A program made the translations under genes and the position numbers. A stretch of 5,196 bases of DNA from Castellaniella sp. UBA6218 (GTDB lineage: Bacteria > Pseudomonadota > Gammaproteobacteria > Burkholderiales > Burkholderiaceae_B). Position 1 is the first letter of the stretch, and every line of letters begins with the position of its first letter. The notes beneath the pieces were generated by a model. The model was not told the origin of the DNA. It did no database searches and was given only the letters and a program-made list of their open reading frames with translations. This document shows positions 1 to 5,196 of the stretch, in pieces. The stretch spans positions 1 to 5,196 of the forward strand of contig DISE01000041.1 in NCBI GenBank assembly GCA_002421865.1, written 5' to 3'.

Positions 1-648
1 CCGCAAACCATCGAGCATCAAACCCATGCCGGCTTCGAAATACCGTTCGGCATCGAGCGGCTCGTCATCGAACGCCCCCAGGGACTCCTGCCAGACGAAG
101 AACCAAACCAGGGGGGCGATCAGCAGCGCCGAGCCGTAACAAGGATCGATGCGACGAAATGCGCCCTCGGCCGCGCCCTTGCTCAACACGCGGCGCAAGT
201 CTTGACGGGCGGGGCGAACCACCTCGTCCAGATAGAAACGCGCCAGTTCGGGGAAATTGGCCGCCTCGGCGACGATCAGCTTGGGGATGACAGCGGCCGG
301 GGTTCCAACCAGGGACCGGAACCATCCCCCAAGCACCTTCCGGATCAACTCGTCATTTGTTCCGGCATGGTTGGTGATCGCCTCTTCGGTCTGGTGCACG
401 GCGCTCACCAGGCTCTCTCGCACCGCGGCCTTCAGCACGTCTTCCTTGCTTTCAAAATAGCGGTAGATCGTCCCGCTGCTCACCCCTGCATGCCGGGCGA
501 TGTCCTCCATGCGCGCGGTCGTAAAACCCTTTCGCGCGAATACCTCCAGTGCGGCCCGGGTGATCTCCGCCGGCCTTTCGGCGCTGCGACGGTGCCAGCG
601 GGGGGAATGGGCGGGATCGCCGGATCGGTGGTGCGCTTGTTCGGTCAT
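1..648 (-). CDS. TetR/AcrR family transcriptional regulator (3' end outside window)
   Basis: This is a likely ligand-responsive DNA-binding repressor of the TetR/AcrR family. The reading frame is open from ATG at 648-646 to the left edge, giving 216 residues with no stop. Family members are usually 190-230 residues, so only a few codons are probably missing. Residues 1-25 are a polar, His/Arg-rich leader. Residues 28-75 form the TetR_N DNA-binding domain, with the helix-turn-helix at about 46-65 (MEDIARHAGVSSGTIYRYF) followed by the typical ESKEDVL. The rest is helical ligand-binding/dimerisation domain and includes EAANFPELAR at 128-137 and a Trp/Phe-rich segment (VWFFVW) at 181-186 that could line a hydrophobic pocket. 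The start was chosen because it is the only ATG that precedes the whole DNA-binding domain; a weak GGTGA lies 5 bases upstream. The gene is divergent from the second regulator and the pump operon, which suggests, but does not prove, that it controls them. Family assignment is firm; ligand and target are unknown. Confidence 0.9.
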   Translation of the reverse strand, partial: MTEQAHHRSGDPAHSPRWHRRSAERPAEITRAALEVFARKGFTTARMEDIARHAGVSSGTIYRYFESKEDVLKAAVRESLVSAVHQTEEAITNHAGTNDELIRKVLGGWFRSLVGTPAAVIPKLIVAEAANFPELARFYLDEVVRPARQDLRRVLSKGAAEGAFRRIDPCYGSALLIAPLVWFFVWQESLGAFDDEPLDAERYFEAGMGLMLDGLR

Positions 649-660
649 GGAAATCACCAC

Positions 661-691
661 TTGTTAAATGAAGCCTAATTTATTTTATACT
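661..691 (+). promoter_or_regulatory. Predicted sigma-70-like promoter of the tetR2-adaptor-pump operon
   Basis: On the plus strand, a -35-like TTGTTA (661-666, 4 of 6) and a -10-like TATACT (686-691, 5 of 6) are separated by 19 bases, which is longer than the preferred 17. A suboptimal spacer of this kind is known from regulated promoters, but here it may only mean that the -35 is assigned wrongly. Transcription would begin near 698. The ATG at 694 would then be untranscribed, which favours the ATG at 742 as the start of the second regulator. It is the only promoter-like sequence I see ahead of the pump genes. Confidence 0.4.
665..682. promoter_or_regulatory. Candidate TetR-family operator (imperfect 18-bp palindrome)
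   Basis: TAAATGAAG|CCTAATTTA is an inverted repeat matching at 7 of 9 positions per arm, centred between 673 and 674. It lies between the plus-strand -35 and -10 and just around the expected minus-strand transcription start, so a dimer bound here could block both divergent promoters. Size and placement are typical of TetR-family operators. The region is AT-rich, so part of the symmetry could arise by chance, and which of the two regulators would bind cannot be told from the sequence. Confidence 0.35.
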
Positions 692-712
692 AGATGCCAT
701 TCGACGTGACCA
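684..712 (-). promoter_or_regulatory. Predicted sigma-70-like promoter of the minus-strand TetR gene
   Basis: Read on the minus strand, a -35-like TGGTCA (712-707, 4 of 6 consensus bases) lies 17 bases from a -10-like TATAAA (689-684, 5 of 6). The 17-base spacing is ideal. Transcription would start near 677 and give a leader of about 30 bases before the ATG at 648. The -10 lies in the only strongly AT-rich patch of the region and overlaps the plus-strand -10, so the two promoters probably compete or are co-repressed. This is read by eye and untested. Confidence 0.5.
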
Positions 713-741
713 CCACCCAAGAAGCGACTTGCCCCCCCCGC

Positions 742-1333
742 ATGAACCCGGAAACCTGCCAGAAAATCCTCGATGCCGCGCTCCAGGCCGTCCTGGAGAA
801 CGGCTATCGCGCGAGCGTCGACGGCATTGCCGAACGGGCAGGCGTCGTCAAGCAAACGCTCTATCATCATTTCGCGGGCAAGGACGCGCTGTTCGCGGAA
901 ACCGTCAGCCGCATGGCTGAAAGCGTCCTAGTCTCGCTCGACGAGGGACCGGCGCACCTCCGCTCAAGCCTGCTTCGTTTCGCCGCCGCCTATCGCGAGA
1001 AGGCGTTCAGCGACATTGGAATTTCACTCTACCGCGTTCTCGCTTCCGAGGCGGCACGCTTTCCCGACCTTGCGCGGACCGTATTTGCCGCGAACCCGGG
1101 AGAAACCCGCCGGCAGCTCGCGGCAGAGCTAGCCGGGGCCATGGCGCAAGGCCGGTTGCGCCGGGGACTCCGAATTCGCGGCGGACATGCTGCTGGGCAT
1201 GCTGACGGCAGAACGCGACCGGCGCCTCTTCAACGCCAAACTTCCCATGGATGAGGCCCCCGAGCGCGCGGGGCGTATCGTCGACTGTTTCTTGCGCGCC
1301 TTCAGCCACGAACCAACCGAACAGAAGGATTAA
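742..1333 (+). pseudogene. TetR/AcrR family regulator interrupted by a frameshift (tetR2)
   Basis: This is a second TetR/AcrR-type repressor, heading the pump operon. Residues 8-52 from ATG 742 form the DNA-binding domain, with the helix-turn-helix at about 25-44 (ASVDGIAERAGVVKQTLYHHF) and then AGKDALF. The C-terminal domain carries EAARFPDLAR at 103-112. After Arg141 (codon 1162-1164) the frame is lost at a GGGG run (1163-1166) and the 5' frame stops at 1252-1254. Skipping one base restores a sensible family C-terminus (DSEFAADMLLGMLTAERDRR and onward) to TAA at 1331-1333, 196 residues in all, a normal family length. The start at 742 was chosen because it sits directly before the DNA-binding domain and downstream of the predicted transcription start. 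An in-frame ATG at 694 would add 16 residues, and neither start has a clear Shine-Dalgarno sequence. The restored stop lies 3 bases before the adaptor start. The break may be real decay or a sequencing error; family assignment is firm. Confidence 0.82.
1323..1329 (+). promoter_or_regulatory. Ribosome binding site of the adaptor gene
   Basis: AGAAGGA lies 7 bases before the ATG at 1337 and inside the last codons of the frame-restored tetR2. It fixes the adaptor start and would allow independent initiation even though the frameshifted upstream frame stops early, at 1254. Confidence 0.7.
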
Positions 1334-1336
1334 CCA

Positions 1337-2521
1337 ATGAACCCCATGCCTTACCGCCCGCGGCTGTCGGCCGTGATCCTGATGGCCGCAATGCTTGCCG
1401 CCTGCGGCAATGACGCCGGCAAGCAATCCGCGCCGCCTCGGGCAGGCGCCGCGGGAGCCGCCCCTCCGCCGGCCGAGGTGGCGGTGTTGGCGGTTGGTTA
1501 CGGCGAGGCGACCCTCACGCAGGATCTGCCCGGACGCTTGCAGGCCTGGCGCACCGCGCAGGTTCGGGCCCGGGTGGAAGGAATCATCGAGAAGCGCCAG
1601 TTCGTCGAAGGTTCCGACGTGAGCGCCGGGACGCTGTTGTATCAGATCGACCCGCGTACCTACCAGACCGCGTTCGATGCCGCAAAGGCAGACGTGGCGG
1701 CGGCTCGCCTGCTGGTGGAGCGCTATCGTCCGCTGCTGGACATCAAGGCGGTCAGCCAGCAGGAATACGACACGGCGGAGGCAAAATTCAAGCAGGCCGA
1801 GGCGGCCCTCGCCAAGGCTCAACTGGATCTGGAAAACACCCGGGTGCCGGCGCCCATCTCGGGGCGCATCGGGCGATCGATGGTGACCGAAGGCGCGCTG
1901 GTCGGGCGTGGCGAGGCAACGCCTCTGACGACGATCGAGCAGATCGATCCGATCTATGCCAATTTCACGCAGTCCGGCGCCGATCTCGCGGCCTTGCGCG
2001 ACGCGGTGAAGTCGGGACGCTGGAAAGAGGCCGATCGCGCCAAGGTGCAGCTGGTGCTGGAAAACGGCAGCGTTTATCCCCTGCCTGGCAAGCTGCTCTT
2101 CTCCGATCTGGCGGTGGACCCCAACACCGGCACCGTCTCCATGCGCGCCCAGTTTCCCAACCCCGGGCGCGAACTCCTCCCGGGCATGTTCGTGCGCGTC
2201 CGTTTCCCGCAGGCCACCGCCGAAGGCGTCTTCCGCCTGCCGCAGCGCGCGGTCCAGATGGGACCGGGCGGGCCGATGGTGCTGGTGGTCGACAAGGAGG
2301 GCAAGGTCGCTCCGCGGCCGATCAAGACCGGCGGCATGAGCGGCAATTCGTGGGTGGTCACCGACGGTTTGGCCGAAGGCGACCAGGTGGTGATCGAGGG
2401 CCACATGAAAGCCCGTCCCGGCAGCACCGTGAAGCCGGTGCCCTGGAATCCACCGCCGCCCGCGGGCGTCCCGCAGAGCGGCGAGGCATCCACGGCGCCC
2501 GCGCAGACGCAGGGGAAATAA
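1337..2521 (+). CDS. RND efflux pump periplasmic adaptor (membrane fusion) lipoprotein, AcrA/MexA type
   Basis: This adaptor bridges an inner-membrane RND pump and an outer-membrane channel in a tripartite efflux complex. It has 394 residues, the usual AcrA/MexA length. Residues 1-22 are a lipoprotein signal peptide with lipobox LAAC; Cys23 is the predicted lipidation site, followed by Gly24, so it is probably anchored to the inner membrane and periplasmic. A flexible Ala/Pro-rich linker spans 28-47. The first lipoyl half is at about 75-106 (ARVEGIIEKRQFVEG), the alpha-helical hairpin that meets the channel at about 110-168 (AAKADVAAARLLVERY; AVSQQEYDTAEAKFKQAEAAL), and the second lipoyl half at about 170-203 (VPAPISGRIGRSMVTEGALV). 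The beta-barrel runs about 207-290 (AVDPNTGTVSMRAQFPN, LLPGMFVRVRFP) and the membrane-proximal domain about 295-368. The tail after 369 is Pro-rich and probably disordered. It starts 3 bases after the restored tetR2 stop and ends 3 bases before the pump. Family is certain; substrates are not. Confidence 0.96.
   Translation: MNPMPYRPRLSAVILMAAMLAACGNDAGKQSAPPRAGAAGAAPPPAEVAVLAVGYGEATLTQDLPGRLQAWRTAQVRARVEGIIEKRQFVEGSDVSAGTLLYQIDPRTYQTAFDAAKADVAAARLLVERYRPLLDIKAVSQQEYDTAEAKFKQAEAALAKAQLDLENTRVPAPISGRIGRSMVTEGALVGRGEATPLTTIEQIDPIYANFTQSGADLAALRDAVKSGRWKEADRAKVQLVLENGSVYPLPGKLLFSDLAVDPNTGTVSMRAQFPNPGRELLPGMFVRVRFPQATAEGVFRLPQRAVQMGPGGPMVLVVDKEGKVAPRPIKTGGMSGNSWVVTDGLAEGDQVVIEGHMKARPGSTVKPVPWNPPPPAGVPQSGEASTAPAQTQGK
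2511..2516 (+). promoter_or_regulatory. Ribosome binding site of the RND pump gene
   Basis: AGGGGA lies 8 bases before the GTG at 2525 and within the final codons of the adaptor gene. It supports the GTG as the real start and indicates translational coupling of adaptor and pump. Confidence 0.7.
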
Positions 2522-2524
2522 GCC

Positions 2525-5196
2525 GTGTTCGCCAAATTCTTTATCGACCGCCCGGTATTCGCCTGGGTCATCGCGATCGGCATCCTGCTGGCCGGCGCTC
2601 TGGCCCTGCGCCAGTTGCCTGTCGCCCAGTACCCCGAAGTGGCGCCGCCCGCCATTGCCATTTCAGCCAGCTATCCGGGCGCCTCCGCCAAGGTGATGGA
2701 AGACACGGTGGTCGCCCTGATCGAACAGGAGATGAACGGCATCGAAAACCTGCTCTACATGGATTCCGCATCGGAACAGGGTGTCGGCACCATCAACCTC
2801 ACCTTCCGTACCGGCACCAACCTGGACATCGCCTCGGTCGAGGCGCAAAACCGCATCAAGCGCGTCGAGTCGCGTCTGCCCGACGACGTGCGCCGTCTCG
2901 GCGTGACGGTCACCAAGACGCGGCGCAATTACCTGCTGATCTTCGCGCTGTTCTCGCCGGACAAGAGCCTTGAACGGGTCGATCTGGCGAGCTATGCCGC
3001 CGCCAACGTGCTCGATCCGATCCGCCGCGTCCCCGGCGTGGGCGAGGCCCAGCTGTTCGGCTCCGAATACTCGATGCGCCTGTGGGTGTATCCGGAGAAG
3101 CTCAACAGCTTTCGTCTGGCGCCGGGCGACGTCATCCAGGCGGTGCGGGCGCAGAACGTGCAGCTTGCCGTGGGCGAGATCAATCAGCCGCCCGCCAAAC
3201 AGGGCATGGAATACGCCGCCACCATCGTCACGCGCGGACGCCTTGCCACGACGGAGGAGTTCGGCGACGTCGTGGTGCGGGCCCAGCCCGACGGCTCCAT
3301 GGTGAGGGTCAAGGATGTGGCGAGGGTGGAACTGGGCGCCCAGGACTATTCCATCCTTGCCCGCCTCGACGGCAACCCCACCGCCGCCATCGGCATCAAG
3401 CTGCAACCGGGCGCGAACGCCCTGGACACCGCGCGCGCCACCCGCGCCAAGATGGAGGAACTGGCGCGTTACTTCCCCAAGGGGATCGCATGGGACGTGC
3501 CCTACGACACCACGCCCTTCATCGACATTTCCATCAAGGAGGTGGTGAAGACCCTCCTTGAAGCGATCGCCCTCGTGTTCGTGGTGATGTATCTCTTCCT
3601 CGAGAATTTCCGCGCCACGCTGATTCCGACCATCGTCGTGCCGATCTCGCTGGTGGGCGCGGCCGTGGGCCTTTATGTCCTTGGCTATTCCATCAACGTG
3701 CTGACCCTGTTCGCCATGGTGCTGGCCATCGGCATCGTGGTGGACGACGCGATCGTGGTGGTGGAGAACGTCGAGCGCATCATGAGCACCGAAGGCCTGG
3801 GGCCCAGGGAGGCCACCCGCAAGGCCATGGGGCAGATTTTCAACGCCATCATCGGCATCACCCTGGTGCTTTCGGCGGTGTTCGTGCCCATGGCCTTTTT
3901 CCCGGGGTCGGTGGGAGCGATCTACCGGCAGTTTTCGGTCACCCTCGTCCTGACCATGATGTTCTCGGCGCTGATGGCGCTGACCCTGACGCCGGCATTG
4001 TGCGCCACCATGCTCAAGCACACACCCGGCAGCCATGACGTGCTGCCCGACACAGGCTTCTTCGGCTGGTTCAATCGCGTCTTTGCCGCAACGACGCGAG
4101 GATATGTGGCGACGGTACGGCGCCTGCTGGGGCGGCCCGGCCGATGGCTGGCCGTGTACGGCGTCATACTCGTCGCCGCCGGTTGGATGTTCGCCAAATT
4201 GCCCGGCGGATTCCTGCCCGAGGAAGATCAGGGCTATTTCATCAGCATGGTGCAGCTGCCGCCGGGCGCCAACCAGGAGCGCACCCAGGAGGTGATCGCC
4301 CAGGCGGAGCAGTTCTTTCTCAAGCAACCCGAGGTTGCCCACACCATCGGGATCATCGGCTTCTCGTTCATGGGCCGCGGGCAGAATACCGGCCTGATCT
4401 TCGTCCGCCTGAAGGACTGGGACGAGCGCAAGGGCGCAGGCAGCAGCGCCCACGAATTGATCCGCAAGGCCAACGGGGCGCTGTTCGGGCTCAAGCAGGC
4501 GATGATATTTTCGATCAACCCGCCGGCCATTCCCGAGCTGGCCGCCGTCGGCGGCTTCGACTTCCGCTTGCAGGATCGCGGCGGTCTCGGCCGCGACAAG
4601 CTGAACGAGGCCAAGGATCTGGCAATGCAGATGGCCGGCGGGCATGCGGGCCTGACCGGCATGCGCCTGGAGGGGATGCCGCCCGGACCGCAGTTGCTGC
4701 TCGATGTGGACCGGGAGAAGGCGCAGACTCTGGGCATCGACATGGCCACGCTCAACGAGACCCTGCAGTCGCTGTTCGGCGTCGCCTACATCAACGACTT
4801 CGAACGCCAGGGGCGCATCCTGCGCGTGCAAATGCAGGCCGACGCCCAGACCCGCACCCGGCCCGAGGATATGCTCGCCGTCCCGGTGCGCAGCAAGCAG
4901 GGGGCGATGATTCAACTTTCCGAAATCGTCAAGCCGCGCTGGATCGTCGGTCCGCCCAGGCTCGATCGCTATAACGGCGTGCCCGCCCTCAAGCTTTCCG
5001 GCAGCCCCGCGCCCGGCAAGAGCACGGGCGAGGCCATGGCGGCGATGGCCGAAATCGCCGGGAAGATGCCCGCCGGCATCGGCTACGAATGGTCCGGCAC
5101 CTCTTTCGAGGAGAGCCTTTCCGGTGCGCAGGCCCCGCTTCTTTTCGCGATCTCGCTGATCGTCGTCTTTCTGTGCCTGGCGGCGCTGTACGAGAG
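2525..5196 (+). CDS. RND multidrug efflux transporter, HAE1 family (AcrB/MexB type), 3' end outside window
   Basis: This is an inner-membrane proton/drug antiporter of the hydrophobe/amphiphile efflux-1 family, working as a trimer. The frame opens at GTG 2525, with a Shine-Dalgarno 8 bases upstream, and stays open to the right edge: 890 of about 1040 residues. The N-terminus (FAKFFIDRPVFAWV) is the family signature. Predicted helices are TM1 about 10-28, TM2 340-358, TM3-TM4 about 365-413, TM5-TM6 about 438-490, TM7 about 538-556 and TM8 about 870-890. TM4 carries the proton-relay pair Asp407-Asp408 (GIVVDDAIVVVENVER), at the same numbers as in AcrB. Periplasmic porter landmarks include Phe178 in GVGEAQLFG, GFLPEEDQG near 562, and a switch-loop-like GFSFMGRGQNTG at 612-623. 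The extension to TM8 (SLIVVFLCLAALYE) matches AcrB closely. TM9-12 and the AcrB Lys940, Arg971 and Thr978 counterparts lie outside the window. The gene follows the adaptor by 3 bases. No frameshift is seen. Substrate range cannot be read from sequence. Confidence 0.97.
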   Translation, partial: MFAKFFIDRPVFAWVIAIGILLAGALALRQLPVAQYPEVAPPAIAISASYPGASAKVMEDTVVALIEQEMNGIENLLYMDSASEQGVGTINLTFRTGTNLDIASVEAQNRIKRVESRLPDDVRRLGVTVTKTRRNYLLIFALFSPDKSLERVDLASYAAANVLDPIRRVPGVGEAQLFGSEYSMRLWVYPEKLNSFRLAPGDVIQAVRAQNVQLAVGEINQPPAKQGMEYAATIVTRGRLATTEEFGDVVVRAQPDGSMVRVKDVARVELGAQDYSILARLDGNPTAAIGIKLQPGANALDTARATRAKMEELARYFPKGIAWDVPYDTTPFIDISIKEVVKTLLEAIALVFVVMYLFLENFRATLIPTIVVPISLVGAAVGLYVLGYSINVLTLFAMVLAIGIVVDDAIVVVENVERIMSTEGLGPREATRKAMGQIFNAIIGITLVLSAVFVPMAFFPGSVGAIYRQFSVTLVLTMMFSALMALTLTPALCATMLKHTPGSHDVLPDTGFFGWFNRVFAATTRGYVATVRRLLGRPGRWLAVYGVILVAAGWMFAKLPGGFLPEEDQGYFISMVQLPPGANQERTQEVIAQAEQFFLKQPEVAHTIGIIGFSFMGRGQNTGLIFVRLKDWDERKGAGSSAHELIRKANGALFGLKQAMIFSINPPAIPELAAVGGFDFRLQDRGGLGRDKLNEAKDLAMQMAGGHAGLTGMRLEGMPPGPQLLLDVDREKAQTLGIDMATLNETLQSLFGVAYINDFERQGRILRVQMQADAQTRTRPEDMLAVPVRSKQGAMIQLSEIVKPRWIVGPPRLDRYNGVPALKLSGSPAPGKSTGEAMAAMAEIAGKMPAGIGYEWSGTSFEESLSGAQAPLLFAISLIVVFLCLAALYE

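Noticed and set aside
202..678. 158-codon plus-strand open frame opposite the minus-strand TetR gene
   Set aside because: The minus strand encodes a clear TetR protein over the whole stretch, and this frame has no recognisable domain.
694..741. Upstream ATG at 694 as the start of tetR2
   Set aside because: It is in frame and cannot be excluded, but it abuts the predicted -10 element, lacks a Shine-Dalgarno sequence, and adds 16 residues not needed for the DNA-binding domain.
1150..1170. Programmed ribosomal frameshifting in tetR2
   Set aside because: The needed shift is +1; the site has no rare codon or stop known to promote +1 shifting, no X XXY YYZ heptamer for -1 shifting, and no obvious downstream stimulatory structure. 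Mutation or sequencing error is simpler.
1928..1956. Clustered GATC/ATCGA repeats in the adaptor gene
   Set aside because: They arise from the codons for the conserved TIEQIDPIYA segment and have no regular period or symmetry.
1007..2404. 465-codon minus-strand open frame opposite the adaptor and the end of tetR2
   Set aside because: Shadow of the adaptor gene. It has a low-complexity His/Arg-rich composition, no family features, and crosses the boundary between two genes.
2663..4915. Very long (750-codon) minus-strand open frame opposite the pump gene
   Set aside because: It mirrors the high-GC third-position bias of the RND gene; its protein is His/Arg/Gly-rich with no recognisable domain, while the plus strand encodes an unmistakable AcrB-type pump.

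Overview
The window comes from a GC-rich Gram-negative proteobacterium. Codons end mostly in G or C, and the encoded machinery is an inner-membrane RND drug pump with a periplasmic lipoprotein adaptor, which only makes sense in a cell with two membranes. Beta- or gammaproteobacteria fit best, but the sequence alone does not fix the genus.

Layout: (1) 1-648, minus strand: a TetR/AcrR-type repressor, complete at its N-terminus and running off the left edge, probably only a few codons short of its stop. (2) About 649-741: an AT-rich divergent control region with back-to-back sigma-70-like promoters and an imperfect 18-bp palindrome that could be a TetR-family operator. (3) 742-1333, plus strand: a second, different TetR/AcrR-type regulator. 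Its frame is broken by one net extra base at a GGGG run (1163-1166); the C-terminal quarter continues in another frame to a stop at 1331-1333. (4) 1337-2521: the membrane-fusion (periplasmic adaptor) lipoprotein. (5) 2525 to the right edge: an HAE1-type RND transporter of the AcrB/MexB class. Its first 890 residues are present, and it is cut at the end of the eighth predicted membrane helix.

The second regulator, adaptor and pump form a tight operon. Each gap is 3 bases, good Shine-Dalgarno sequences lie before the adaptor and pump, and no promoter or terminator is visible between them. The pump would capture hydrophobic or amphiphilic compounds in the periplasm and inner membrane and use the proton gradient to expel them through the adaptor and an outer-membrane channel. 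No channel gene is visible here; it could lie downstream or elsewhere in the genome. The two regulators face away from each other across one control region, so either or both could repress pump expression until a ligand is bound.

I see no new kind of system here. The points most worth a second look are the frameshift in the operon-linked regulator, the two-regulator arrangement with its candidate operator, an eight-C tract beside the second regulator's start, and substitutions in the pump's predicted drug-binding pocket. No RNA genes, insertion sequences, CRISPR arrays or terminators are visible. The long reading frames antisense to the adaptor and pump are by-products of high-GC codon use.
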